Assembly: GCF_021603585.1 (NCBI RefSeq)
Contig: NZ_BQHI01000011.1
Coordinates: 113,952 to 177,951 of the forward strand
Source: Pseudomonas sputi
GTDB lineage: Bacteria > Pseudomonadota > Gammaproteobacteria > Pseudomonadales > Pseudomonadaceae
Direction of reading: 5' to 3'
DNA length: 64,000 bases
Positions 1-8,813 of the stretch are shown here, piece after piece. Positions within the stretch are counted from its first letter, which is position 1; each line of letters opens with the position of its first letter. Below the pieces are notes generated by a model that was not told where the DNA came from, searched no databases, and worked only from the letters and a program-made list of their open reading frames with translations. The translations under genes and the position numbers were made by a program.

Positions 1-857
1 TGCCCAAGTCGCTCGAGCCGTTCACCGAAGAATTGCTGGTGTATTACCTGCTGAGCAACAGCGAACACGCGCTGCCACTGGAAGCCTTGCAAAAACAGAT
101 CGACAAGGTGCGCGCCTGGCGCTTGAAGGATTACCTGATCAAGGTCGGTCGTGAGTGCACGCTGTTCAGCGTCAAGCGCGGTGCTTTTGGTTTGCGTGCA
201 ATTCGCCGCGAGGAAGAGGCCGCGATGCAGCCGGTGCTGGAGCAGGCCGATGCCTTGCTCGATCAGGGCCACCTGTACAAAACCGGCGGCGCGGCCAGTG
301 TCGGCAAGGTCGAGGTTGCCGGGCGTGCGCTGGTGATCAAGCGTTACAACATCAAGAATTTTGCCCATTGGCTCAAGCGTTTCTGGCGTCCGAGCCGCGC
401 CTGGCACTCCTGGTGCGAAGGCAATCGTCTGATGTTCCTCGGCATCGCCACGCCAAAACCGCTGGCGGTGCTGGAAACACGGTTTTTCTGGCTGCGCAGC
501 AAGGCCTATCTGATCACCGAGTACCTGGCCGGGCCGGACATCATCGAGCGTTTTGCGCCTTACGTCGAAAGCGGCGCGGCGCCGGAAGCCGAATTGCAGG
601 CCCTGGACCAACTGTTTGCCCGGCTGATCGCCGAACGTATCAGCCACGGCGACTTCAAGGGGCACAACCTGTTCTGGCAGGAAGACCGCTGGGCGCTGAT
701 CGATCTGGATTCGATGTGCCAGCACGGCTCGCTGGGCAGTTTCGCCCCGGCCTATGCCCGGGATCGCGCGCGGTTCATGCGCAACTGGCCTGAGAACAGT
801 GCGCTGTATCAGGTGATAGATCAGCGTTTGCCCAGGGATGTGTCGGGCGCTGCATGA
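1..857 (+). CDS. wapQ: LPS core kinase, InaA/WaaP-like (5' end cut by window)
   Basis: The reading frame is open from the first bases (codons in phase from base 3), so the gene starts upstream; the internal TTG at 33 is not its start. The visible 284 codons hold the C-terminal part of a protein-kinase-like LPS kinase. The catalytic loop is HGDFKGHNLFW near base 650, followed by the metal-binding Asp in ALIDLDSM. Proteins of this family phosphorylate inner-core heptose or have related core roles in the cytoplasm. It is upstream of the carbamoyltransferase/glycosyltransferase operon, the position of wapQ (PA5006) in P. aeruginosa as I recall it. The family call is firm; the exact substrate and symbol are inferred from gene order. 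Confidence 0.8.
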   Translation, partial: PKSLEPFTEELLVYYLLSNSEHALPLEALQKQIDKVRAWRLKDYLIKVGRECTLFSVKRGAFGLRAIRREEEAAMQPVLEQADALLDQGHLYKTGGAASVGKVEVAGRALVIKRYNIKNFAHWLKRFWRPSRAWHSWCEGNRLMFLGIATPKPLAVLETRFFWLRSKAYLITEYLAGPDIIERFAPYVESGAAPEAELQALDQLFARLIAERISHGDFKGHNLFWQEDRWALIDLDSMCQHGSLGSFAPAYARDRARFMRNWPENSALYQVIDQRLPRDVSGAA

Positions 858-1016
858 TTACTTTCGCCAGCGTGTAGGGCATTTCTGCAGTTGAATCCGG
901 GTGAGGGTTGTAGCGACAAATCCTTGTGACTTGTCCTACGGCCTTTCCGGAACCCATGAACTGCCCTTTGCAAAACCCCGATGCTAGTTTGCCCCGACGA
1001 TCCCGGAGGGCAAATC

Positions 1017-1352
1017 TTGACCATCAAAAACGCTATTACCCTTGGTGCATGTTTCCTGGCGTTGTCCGGCTGCGGCACCGCTGTCACGGTGTTGCAGGAC
1101 GACGCGGCTGCCACGCGCGGCCTGCGCAAACAGAAAACCTACTGTCAGTCGATTCCGCGCCTCTACAGCGGGCTTGCCCATGATTTCTGCCTGCTGCACG
1201 CGCCGCCCGACCCTACCGGCATTCTGGTGCCGGTCGTCCTGCTCGACCTGACCCTGTCCGGCGTCTTCGACACGGCGTTTTTGCCGTATACGATCTATCG
1301 CCAGGCGGTGGACGGGAATATCAGTATTTATTGGCGACCAGGCCGTGGATAG
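1017..1352 (+). CDS. YceK/YidQ-family small lipoprotein
   Basis: A 111-residue protein starting at TTG 1017, chosen because GGAGGG lies 6-7 bases upstream and the start gives a clean lipoprotein signal (MTIKNAITLGACFLALSGCG, cleavage before Cys in LSGC). The upstream ATG at 981 would put unlikely residues before the signal. The mature part has Cys and Tyr residues (KTYCQSIPRLYSG, DFCLLH) and ends in a short hydrophobic stretch with LDLTLSGVFDTAFLPYTIY, as in the YceK/DUF1375 family. An outer-membrane or periplasmic lipoprotein of unknown role. It interrupts the LPS-core genes but has its own 159-base upstream gap. Confidence 0.7.
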   Translation: MTIKNAITLGACFLALSGCGTAVTVLQDDAAATRGLRKQKTYCQSIPRLYSGLAHDFCLLHAPPDPTGILVPVVLLDLTLSGVFDTAFLPYTIYRQAVDGNISIYWRPGRG

Positions 1353-1524
1353 GCCCATGGACAAGGGTTCTGTGGGTTGAACGACATGGGGCAATTCGCA
1401 CAGGGTCATTCCCGCCACGTTTACGCTATAATCCCGCCCTTTAGCTGTCTCTCGCCCGGTGCGAGGGCACATCATTTTTCAAGGCGCATCGCGCCTGAAT
1501 GCAGACTAAAGAGGCTAGACCCCT

Positions 1525-3282
1525 GTGGCATTGACGATTCTTGGCCTGTCCGGCGCCCTTAGCCATGATCCTTCAGCAGCCTTGTACATCGACGGCAAGC
1601 TGGTCGCGGCGGCTGAGGAAGAGCGCTTCGTACGCGATAAACATGCAAAGAACCGCATGCCCTACGAATCGGCGAAGTTCTGTCTGGAGCAGGCCGGCAT
1701 CAAGCCGTCCGACGTTGACGTGGTGGCGATTCCGTTCGCCCCGATCAGCATTTTCGGCAAGGCTCGCTGGCAGTACGCCAAGCGTTACTGGTACGCCCCG
1801 GACCGTGCACTCGACGCCATCCTGATGGGCAACCGTCGCTACAAGCGCTATCGCAACAAAATCGTCTGGTGCCTGGAGCAACTGGGCTTCGATCCGAAGA
1901 AAATCAAGATCGAGCCGGTTGAACACCACCTGGCCCACGCTTCCAGCGCCTACCACTGCTCGGGTTTCAAAGAGAAAACCGCGATCCTCGGCATCGACGG
2001 CAAGGGCGAGTACGCCACGACCTTCTTCGGTTATGGCGAGAACGGCAAGATCCACAAGATCAAGGAATTCTTCGATCCGGACTCCCTCGGCGGCCTGTAT
2101 GGCGCGATCACCGAGTTCCTCGGTTTCGACATGCTCGATGGCGAGTTCAAGGTCATGGGCATGGCGCCGTACGGCGACGCCAGCAAATACGATTTCTCGC
2201 GCCTGGCCTCGTTCGAGAACGGCGAGCTGGTGATCAATACCGATTACGCCAACGTGATCGGCCTGCGTCGTTATAAAGAGAAGGGCAAGGGTTACTACTT
2301 CTCGCCGAAGCTGATCGAGTGGTTGGGTCCGAAGCGCGAAGGCGACATCGCCGACGAGCCGTACATCCACTACGCCGCCAGCATTCAGGCGCTGTTCGAA
2401 AAAATCGCGCTGCAGATGATCGACTACTACCTGGGCGACGTGCTCAAGGAAACCGGCAAGCTGGCCTACGCCGGTGGCTGTGCGCTGAACGTCAAGCTCA
2501 ACCAGAAAATCATCGCCCGTGACGACGTCAAGGAGCTGTTCGTGCAGCCTGCCTCCGGCGATGCCGGCACCGCAGTCGGCGCAGCAGCTTATGTGTCCAA
2601 CGCCCGTGGCGTGCCGGTCGAGAAGATGGAACACGTCTACCTCGGCCCGTCGTACAGCAACGAAGACGTGATCGCCGCGTGCGCCCGTCACGAGAACAAA
2701 CCGACCTGGCGCAAGCTCGACAACATGCCGGAGCAGATCGCCAAAATCATGGTCGATGGCAATCCGGTGGCCTGGTTCCAGGGCCGCATGGAGTTCGGTC
2801 CGCGCGCACTGGGCGGTCGTTCGATCATCGGTTGCCCGAGCGTGGCTGGCGTGGCTGACCGCATCAATCACCAGATCAAGTTCCGCGAGCGCTGGAGGCC
2901 TTTCTGCCCGTCGATGCTCGACACCGTGGCACCACAGATGATCAAGATCGATCACCCGGCGCCGTTCATGACCTTCACCTTCGAAGTGGCTGAAGAGTGG
3001 AAGACCCGCGTACCGGAAGTCGTCCACGAAGACGGCACGTCCCGGGCCCAGGTGCTCAAGCGTGAGTACAACCCGCGCTACTACGACATGATGAAGGCGC
3101 TGGAAGTGCTGACCGGCAACGGCGTATCCCTGAACACCTCGCTCAACCGTCGTGGTGAACCGATGATCTGCTCGCCGACCGACGCCCTGAACATGTTCTT
3201 CGGCTCGGATCTGCAGTACCTGATCATGGAAGACATCCTGGTGGTCAAAGAAGGCGCTAACGCTTATGACACGCTCGGCTGA
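1525..3282 (+). CDS. wapO: LPS core carbamoyltransferase (NodU/CmcH family)
   Basis: 585 residues, the usual length for O-carbamoyltransferases of the NodU/CmcH family. It starts at GTG 1525 with AAAGAGG upstream. The N-terminal actin-like half begins ILGLSGALSHDPSAAL and has the histidine motif HHLAHASSAYHCSG near residue 134 and the phosphate-binding ILGIDGKGEY. The C-terminal YrdC-like/carbamoyl domain has FGPRALGGRSIIGCP near residue 428. These enzymes use carbamoyl phosphate and ATP to carbamoylate a sugar. In Pseudomonas LPS the second heptose carries a 7-O-carbamoyl group, and the location next to core glycosyltransferases fits WapO. It overlaps the next gene by 17 bases, so translation is probably coupled. 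Confidence 0.85.
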   Translation: MALTILGLSGALSHDPSAALYIDGKLVAAAEEERFVRDKHAKNRMPYESAKFCLEQAGIKPSDVDVVAIPFAPISIFGKARWQYAKRYWYAPDRALDAILMGNRRYKRYRNKIVWCLEQLGFDPKKIKIEPVEHHLAHASSAYHCSGFKEKTAILGIDGKGEYATTFFGYGENGKIHKIKEFFDPDSLGGLYGAITEFLGFDMLDGEFKVMGMAPYGDASKYDFSRLASFENGELVINTDYANVIGLRRYKEKGKGYYFSPKLIEWLGPKREGDIADEPYIHYAASIQALFEKIALQMIDYYLGDVLKETGKLAYAGGCALNVKLNQKIIARDDVKELFVQPASGDAGTAVGAAAYVSNARGVPVEKMEHVYLGPSYSNEDVIAACARHENKPTWRKLDNMPEQIAKIMVDGNPVAWFQGRMEFGPRALGGRSIIGCPSVAGVADRINHQIKFRERWRPFCPSMLDTVAPQMIKIDHPAPFMTFTFEVAEEWKTRVPEVVHEDGTSRAQVLKREYNPRYYDMMKALEVLTGNGVSLNTSLNRRGEPMICSPTDALNMFFGSDLQYLIMEDILVVKEGANAYDTLG

Positions 3283-4396
3283 ACGCCATGTGCTGCAGTT
3301 CTGTCACGGCTATGACGGGCCGTTCCTGGACTGCGCGCGGCAGTACGCCAGCCTGTTCGCGGGCACCGGTTATCGGGTCACCACGGTCTTTCTGACCGGG
3401 CCGGCCGATAGCGAGGTGGCCGCGGCCTGCGCCTCCGATGAAGTGTTGTTCATGGAATACAGCTCCAAGGCCATTCGTGGCCTGAAGCTGGGCGCCATCG
3501 GCGATCTGCGCAAGATCGCCGCTTCCCGCAATTTCAGTTTCTGCATCGCCCATCGCTTCAAGCCGATCTACATCGCCTTGCTCGGCACTTCGCTGCCGGT
3601 GATTGGCGTGCATCACGCGTTTGGCGATTACCAGCGCGGTTCGCGCAAACTGTTTGCGCACATTTTCCGCAAGCGTCTGAGCCTGCTCGGCGTGTCCGAT
3701 GCAGTGCGCGACGACATGCGCCGCTGCCTGCCGAAATGGCCGGCGGCGCGCATCCAGACCCTCTACAACCGCATCGATGTCCCGACGTTGCAGATGAGTC
3801 AGGTGTCCGCCCGTGAAGCCCGCGAGACCCTCGGTCTGTCGGCGGATGCATTCATTGTCGGCAACGTCGGACGTCTGCACCCGGACAAGGATCAGGCCAC
3901 GCTGCTGCACGGTTTTGCTGCGGCGTTGCCCGGTCTGCCGGCCAACAGCCAGTTGGTGATTCTCGGCAAGGGCCGTCTTGAGGATGAACTCAAGGCGTTG
4001 GCCCGTGAACTGGGCGTCGGTGATCGTGTGCTGTTCCTCGGTCAGGTACCGGACGCGCGCAATTACTTCCGGGCGTTCGATGTGTTTGCCCTGAGCTCCG
4101 ACCACGAACCGTTCGGCATGGTGCTGCTGGAGGCCATGGCCGCCGGCGTGCCGTTGCTGGCCACGGCGTGCGGCGGGGCGAAGGAAGTGGTCGAAGGCGT
4201 CGGGATTCTGTTTCCGCTGGGCGATGCCGAACATCTGGCCCAGGGGCTGAAACATCTGGCCGGCATGGACGAGCAGCAGCGTCGTCAATGCGCCGAGATG
4301 ATGTTCGACCGCCTGCGCGAGCGCTTTTCCGACCGCGCCGTACGCGACACCTTCTGGCATTTGCCGCAAGTTACCGATCTGGCACCGAGGGGCTGA
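3266..4396 (+). CDS. wapH: LPS core glycosyltransferase, GT-B/GT4
   Basis: 376 residues with a two-domain GT-B fold. A UDP-sugar-binding C-terminal half starts FIVGNVGRLHPDKDQ, and the family 4 E-x7-E motif is EPFGMVLLE near residue 274. It overlaps the carbamoyltransferase and is coupled to the next gene by TGATG. A cytoplasmic enzyme adding one sugar, probably glucose, to the LPS outer core. Its place right after the carbamoyltransferase matches PA5004 (WapH) in P. aeruginosa, recalled rather than checked. The enzyme class is clear from the sequence; the sugar and linkage are not. Confidence 0.8.
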   Translation: MTRSAERHVLQFCHGYDGPFLDCARQYASLFAGTGYRVTTVFLTGPADSEVAAACASDEVLFMEYSSKAIRGLKLGAIGDLRKIAASRNFSFCIAHRFKPIYIALLGTSLPVIGVHHAFGDYQRGSRKLFAHIFRKRLSLLGVSDAVRDDMRRCLPKWPAARIQTLYNRIDVPTLQMSQVSAREARETLGLSADAFIVGNVGRLHPDKDQATLLHGFAAALPGLPANSQLVILGKGRLEDELKALARELGVGDRVLFLGQVPDARNYFRAFDVFALSSDHEPFGMVLLEAMAAGVPLLATACGGAKEVVEGVGILFPLGDAEHLAQGLKHLAGMDEQQRRQCAEMMFDRLRERFSDRAVRDTFWHLPQVTDLAPRG

Positions 4397-5292
4397 TGCT
4401 CAACCGATTTCAGGGCTGGCGCGAACGTGGCTGGTCGCCCGTTGACGCCTCAACTTATGCACAGGCCTGGCAACGTTTCGGCGGCAGCGTCGCGACTCAT
4501 CCCATGGTGGTCGAGCGTCTGGCGGGTCTGGCGGGCATTCCGGTGCGCTATCTGGCCTGGGAGCAGCAGGGCGAAGTCAAAGCCGCGATCCCGACCTGGG
4601 GCCGCGACCTGGCCTTGTCCAAGGACGTGCTCAAGCGCAACGGCAAGAAAGGCCTGTTCGACCTCGGCAACGCCGAACTGATCCTGCCGGCCGCCGCCGA
4701 TGCCCAGGCGCCGCTGCGCCATCGTGGTCGCTACCTGTCGGCACTCAACGAAAACCGCTTCAGCGGCCTCAAGTTGCAGACCGAGCAACTGGCCATGGCC
4801 CGTACGCCCGAAGAACTGTCGAAGAAGTTTCGCTACAACCAGCGCCGTGAACTGCGCCTGCTGGAAGAGGCGGGCGGCGTGGTGCGGCCGGTCAGTGAGT
4901 TCTCGAGTGCTGAACTGGCAGCCATTTATTGCGACCTGTTCCAGCGCCGCTGGGGTTTCCCGGCCACTGGCGCGGCGCGGATGGCGGAAGTCATCGAGCT
5001 GCTGCGCGAGCTGTTGATCGGTTCGGTGATCTTCCTCAACGACGCGCCGATCGCCATTCAACTGGTGTACCGCGTCGAAGCACCGGAGTGGATCAGCGTC
5101 GAGTACATCAACGGCGGTGTCGATCCTGAAACCCGTGAATTCAGCCCCGGCAGCGTCCTGAGTTTCCTCAACACGCAAAGTGCCTGGGAACAGGCGCGAG
5201 CGCTGAACAAGCCGCTGCGCTTTTCCTTCGGTCGCGCCGACCGTGAATACAAGGATCGCTGGTGCAATCCTGTGCCGGTCTTCACCGTATGA
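4396..5292 (+). CDS. Mig-14-like / GNAT-fold protein
   Basis: 298 residues starting at ATG 4396, inside the TGATG shared with the preceding stop. It resembles the Mig-14 family (antimicrobial-peptide resistance) and FemAB/GNAT-fold acyltransferases. Features are a basic central stretch SKKFRYNQRRELRLLEE, the segment FQRRWGFPATG, and a C-terminal core FGRADREYKDRWCNP. In Salmonella Mig-14 contributes to polymyxin resistance and associates with the inner membrane. In this operon it may modify LPS or a precursor with an acyl or aminoacyl group; that is inference. Next gene overlaps by 4 bases (ATGA). Confidence 0.7.
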   Translation: MLNRFQGWRERGWSPVDASTYAQAWQRFGGSVATHPMVVERLAGLAGIPVRYLAWEQQGEVKAAIPTWGRDLALSKDVLKRNGKKGLFDLGNAELILPAAADAQAPLRHRGRYLSALNENRFSGLKLQTEQLAMARTPEELSKKFRYNQRRELRLLEEAGGVVRPVSEFSSAELAAIYCDLFQRRWGFPATGAARMAEVIELLRELLIGSVIFLNDAPIAIQLVYRVEAPEWISVEYINGGVDPETREFSPGSVLSFLNTQSAWEQARALNKPLRFSFGRADREYKDRWCNPVPVFTV

Positions 5293-6746
5293 GTCAGCCC
5301 ATGAGCCGCAAACAGCAACTGCTCAAGCGTCACCGGCGCAACAAACGAATCGGCCTGCTGATCGCACTGATCGTGTTGATCGCCCTTGGCGTGCTGGTGG
5401 CCTGGTGGCTGCCGCTGGTGCTGGCGGTGCTCGGCTGGATGGCCCATGAGGCGTGGTTTGCCGATCACCTGTTCTATTCGCCGAAAGACGATTACCAATA
5501 CAGCTTTCCGCCGTTCACCCCGCAGCCCAAGGTGCATTTGAACGGCGAACAGTTGCGTCTCGACGAGGGCGTGATGCTGGTGGACGACGCTACGCTGATC
5601 CTCGCTGTGAAGGTTAAAAGCAGCTGGCTGGGACGCTTCTTCGATCCGCGAGTCGAGTTGACCGGTGGCACCCATCCCGATGCGCAGACGTTCGAGCGCG
5701 GCGTCAACGGCCTGCGCTATCTGAATCTCAGCGGTCAGGCGCAGGCCCTGTCGCAAGGCCAGTTGCGCCTGCGCGGGCGCTTTTGCCGGGTGTCTGGCGA
5801 GCCGGTGCTGTGGGCGCTGGAGCAGCCGGACTACCGCCAGCAGCGGGTGATGGTCATCGCCCCGCACGCCGACGATGCCGAACTGGCCGCCTACGGTCTG
5901 TACAGTCAGGCCAAGGAAGCCTGGATCGTGACCCTGACCGCCGGCGAGATCGAAGCCGAACACTATCGACAGATGGGCCTGAACAAGGTCGAGGCGGCGC
6001 GGCTCAAGGGGCGTCTGCGCGCCTGGGACAGTCTGGCCGTACCGCGCTGGGCTGGCGTGCCGCAGGAACACTGCGTGCAGCTCGGGTATTTCTGCCTGCA
6101 ACTGGCGGCGATGCAGGCTGCGCCGAATCAACCGGTGGGCTCGCGGGAAGCCGATCTGAACGACACGCGGATGTTCCGTCAGCTCAATCCGTTTGCCTTG
6201 CCCGGCGATGCCGATGGCGCGCCGACCTGGAACAATCTGCTGGCCGACCTGCGTGACGTGCTGTTGCGTGCGCGCCCGGATGTGATCGTGCTGCCGCACC
6301 CGACGCTCGATCCGCATCCCGATCACATCTGCGCCCAGGAAGCCGTGCTGGAAGCCTTGCGTGGCCTTGACTGGCAACCGACCCTGCTCGGTTACGCCAA
6401 CCACTTGCACGACAACGACCGCTGGCCGATGGGCGACAGCGGGGAGGGCATCGCCTTGCCGCCGACGTTCGAGGCGACCCTCGCAATGCAACCGCTGTGC
6501 CTGCCGCTGTCGATCGAACTGCAACGGGACAAGGCCATGGCGCTGGGCATGATGCATGACCTGCAACCTCCCGCGCCGTTCAAGCGTCGCCTGCGCCGGT
6601 TGTTTCAGCGACTGCTGGCCGGTCGGCGTCCGTCGGTCTACGGCGAGAACGAATTTTTCCGCAAAGCGGTCAGGCGCCAGGAGTTGTTCTGGGTACTGAA
6701 GCAGAGCGAAACAGGGGCGACGGGATCGCCCCAGGGAGAGGTATGA
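5289..6746 (+). CDS. PIG-L family deacetylase, membrane anchored
   Basis: 485 residues from ATG 5289 (overlaps the previous stop by 4 bases). The N-terminus is basic (SRKQQLLKRHRRNKR), followed by about 28 hydrophobic residues, predicting one or two membrane spans. Around residue 195 is the PIG-L zinc motif in the form VIAPHADDAELAA, followed by a second histidine cluster LPHPTLDPHPDH near residue 338. PIG-L/LmbE enzymes remove N-acetyl groups from GlcNAc-type sugars using zinc. Located among core glycosyltransferases (PA5002 position), it probably deacetylates a core amino sugar; the P. aeruginosa core contains galactosamine. The family call is secure and the substrate inferred. Confidence 0.8.
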   Translation: MSQPMSRKQQLLKRHRRNKRIGLLIALIVLIALGVLVAWWLPLVLAVLGWMAHEAWFADHLFYSPKDDYQYSFPPFTPQPKVHLNGEQLRLDEGVMLVDDATLILAVKVKSSWLGRFFDPRVELTGGTHPDAQTFERGVNGLRYLNLSGQAQALSQGQLRLRGRFCRVSGEPVLWALEQPDYRQQRVMVIAPHADDAELAAYGLYSQAKEAWIVTLTAGEIEAEHYRQMGLNKVEAARLKGRLRAWDSLAVPRWAGVPQEHCVQLGYFCLQLAAMQAAPNQPVGSREADLNDTRMFRQLNPFALPGDADGAPTWNNLLADLRDVLLRARPDVIVLPHPTLDPHPDHICAQEAVLEALRGLDWQPTLLGYANHLHDNDRWPMGDSGEGIALPPTFEATLAMQPLCLPLSIELQRDKAMALGMMHDLQPPAPFKRRLRRLFQRLLAGRRPSVYGENEFFRKAVRRQELFWVLKQSETGATGSPQGEV

Positions 6747-7897
6747 GTCAACGCGCAAAGGTGCTGCAGCTGCAGCCCGACTACAACGTCAAATCCCATG
6801 ATTTCGCCGACCTCGCCGAACAGATCGTCAAGGCACTGCCAACCGATCGTTACGAAGTGACCGCCGCCTTCCTGCGCGGCAAGCCCGGGCCGGGCGAAGC
6901 CGTCAGCCGGGCCGACCGCTCGGTGTATTTCGAGTTTTCCGACAAGTCCCTCAAAGGCATGCGTCTGCGGGCGATGTGGCAGCTGTACAAGTTCTGCCGC
7001 CGGGAAAAGTTCGACGTGGTGATCTGCAACCGTTTCAAACCGGTGAACATGATGCTGACGCTCAACCGCTGGTTGAAAGTGCCATTGTGCATCGGCATTT
7101 CCCACGGCTTCGGCGAGTACGACCGCTTCTACCGTCGTCGTCAGACTCAGCGCCTGATCGACCGGCACTGGCGTTTTGTCGGCGTGTCGCCGGCGGTCAA
7201 ACAGTATTTGCTGGACTGCGAATGCGGTTTCACTGACCAGAACACGTACGCAATCACCAACGCCATCGACATCGAACAGGCCGAGGGTTTGCAGCACAGC
7301 CGCGAACGTGCGCGCGAGTTGCTGGGCATCGATTCGAAGGTGCGCCTGATCGGGGCGCTGGGGCGGCTGGTGTCGGTCAAGGGCCACACTTATCTGTTGC
7401 AGGCTTTCGCCCAACTCAAAGACAAATACCCGAACACCCAGCTGGCCATCATTGGTGCCGGACGCCTGCAGGCGCCGTTGGCCGCCGAGATTGAACAGTT
7501 GGGCCTGAGCGGCCGGGCGCATCTGCTGGGCTTCAAGGAAAACGCCCTGCAATACGTGCGTGCGTTCGATATCTGGACCATGCCGTCGCTGGCCGAAGGC
7601 CTGGGTCTGGCCTTGCTGGAAGGCATGAGCGGGCACCTGCCGGTGATTGCCTCGAACGTGCCGGCCATGCTGCCGCTGATCGAAGGTGCCGGTGGCTTGT
7701 CGATCACGCCCAAGGACGTACCGAGCCTGGTTGCGGCACTGGACACCTACCTCGCGCTGTCGGATGACGAGCTCAAGGCCAAGGGTGAGCAGGCTTACCG
7801 CTATTTGCAGGAACAGCACGACATCGAAGTCTTCCGCCAGGAATACCTGAACCTGATCGACTCCGGCCTTGAGCAGGCCCGCAAGGAACAGCCATGA
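6743..7897 (+). CDS. ssg: Cell-surface polysaccharide glycosyltransferase (Ssg-like)
   Basis: 384 residues, GT-B glycosyltransferase of family 4. The acceptor half begins KVLQLQPDYNVKSHDFADLAE; the donor half has LIGALGRLVSVKGHTYLL and a C-terminal EGLGLALLEGMSG in the E-x7-E position. It overlaps neighbours by 4 bases on both sides, so it belongs to the same translational block. Gene order equals PA5001 (ssg), which in Pseudomonas affects LPS, motility and surface attachment. It shares an overall plan with the glycosyltransferase at 3266-4396 (both have HRFKP or NRFKP followed by HHAFGDYQR or SHGFGEYDR), so the two are probably old duplicates. Confidence 0.8.
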   Translation: MSQRAKVLQLQPDYNVKSHDFADLAEQIVKALPTDRYEVTAAFLRGKPGPGEAVSRADRSVYFEFSDKSLKGMRLRAMWQLYKFCRREKFDVVICNRFKPVNMMLTLNRWLKVPLCIGISHGFGEYDRFYRRRQTQRLIDRHWRFVGVSPAVKQYLLDCECGFTDQNTYAITNAIDIEQAEGLQHSRERARELLGIDSKVRLIGALGRLVSVKGHTYLLQAFAQLKDKYPNTQLAIIGAGRLQAPLAAEIEQLGLSGRAHLLGFKENALQYVRAFDIWTMPSLAEGLGLALLEGMSGHLPVIASNVPAMLPLIEGAGGLSITPKDVPSLVAALDTYLALSDDELKAKGEQAYRYLQEQHDIEVFRQEYLNLIDSGLEQARKEQP

Positions 7898-8778
7898 GCG
7901 CCGAGCAGCCCCTCGTCACCGTCATCATCGCGTCCTACAACCACGGGCCGTACATCGAGGAAAGCATCCTCAGCGTCCTGAACCAGACCTACAAGAACAT
8001 CGAGCTGCTGGTGGTCGACGACGGTTCGAAGGACGACAGCGTCAAGCGTATCCAGGCCTTGCAGGAACAGCACGGCTTCGACTTCCGGGTGCAGCAGAAC
8101 CAGGGCCTGACCAATACGCTCAACGGCGCGATCGCGCGGGCCAAAGGCAGCCTGATCGTACCGTTCGGTTCCGACGACATCATGTACCCGGACCGTATCG
8201 CGACACAGGTCGCTTATATGGATGGCAAGCCGGAAGTGGGCATTTGCGCCGGCAACATCGAGCTGATGGACGCCGACGGCAACCTCTACCCGGAAAAACG
8301 TCAGCGCCGGGACGTGCCGTTCCGGCGTCTGGATTTCGATGACATGTTTCTGGAGCGCAAGCCGTATCCGCCGGCACCGACCCTGATGATCCGTCGCGAG
8401 GCGCTGGACAAGGTGGGTGGCTTCGATCCGACGATTCGGCTTGAGGATCTGTACATCGAGTTGAAAATCACCCGCGCCGGTTACTTCATTGACGGCCTGA
8501 ACGTGGTGATGGCGCGCTACCGCAAGCACGCCACTAACTCCTACAAGAACCACCGATTCATGATCGAAAACATCCTGCGGACCTACGCGCTGTTCAGCGA
8601 TCATCCGCTGTACGACGAAGTGCGCTACAAGTCGCTCAATTCGATGTTCCTGAAAACCGCCAACCGTGACCGCAAGCTGGCGCGGGAGCTGCTGGCGCAG
8701 ATTCCTTTCAAGGTCTGGAACAAGAAGACCTGGCGCGGGCTGGGCCGGTTACTGTTTTCGCCGCTGGAAAAAGACTGA
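7894..8778 (+). CDS. wapR: Family 2 glycosyltransferase, probable core rhamnosyltransferase
   Basis: 294 residues with the GT-A family 2 signature. The N-terminus is VTVIIASYNHGPYIEESILS, then VVDDGSKDDS, then the metal-binding segment VPFGSDDIMYP around residue 92. The later catalytic region is FDPTIRLEDLYIELKI. Last gene of the overlapping plus-strand LPS block; a hairpin followed by T residues lies directly downstream. The position corresponds to PA5000 (WapR), the alpha-1,3-rhamnosyltransferase that makes the core form able to accept O antigen. The family is certain; the WapR assignment rests on order and remembered similarity. Confidence 0.75.
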   Translation: MSAEQPLVTVIIASYNHGPYIEESILSVLNQTYKNIELLVVDDGSKDDSVKRIQALQEQHGFDFRVQQNQGLTNTLNGAIARAKGSLIVPFGSDDIMYPDRIATQVAYMDGKPEVGICAGNIELMDADGNLYPEKRQRRDVPFRRLDFDDMFLERKPYPPAPTLMIRREALDKVGGFDPTIRLEDLYIELKITRAGYFIDGLNVVMARYRKHATNSYKNHRFMIENILRTYALFSDHPLYDEVRYKSLNSMFLKTANRDRKLARELLAQIPFKVWNKKTWRGLGRLLFSPLEKD

Positions 8779-8785
8779 GGTCGTT

Positions 8786-8813
8786 GTCGCTCGCATTCAG
8801 CGAGCGACTTTTT
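8786..8813 (+). terminator. Hairpin terminator after the LPS-core operon
   Basis: A 9-bp perfect stem (GTCGCTCGC at 8786-8794 with GCGAGCGAC at 8800-8808), 5-base loop, followed by TTTTT. It lies 8 bases after the wapR stop and overlaps the stop codon of the convergent acyltransferase gene. Confidence 0.75.

Noticed and set aside
1573-3027. Long open frame on the minus strand opposite the carbamoyltransferase
   Set aside because: High-GC shadow: composition fits the antisense of a real gene (His/Arg/Asp-rich), no ribosome site and no recognised family. The same holds for the long minus-strand frames at 3257-4369, 11887-13905, 14842-16188 and 34203-35834.
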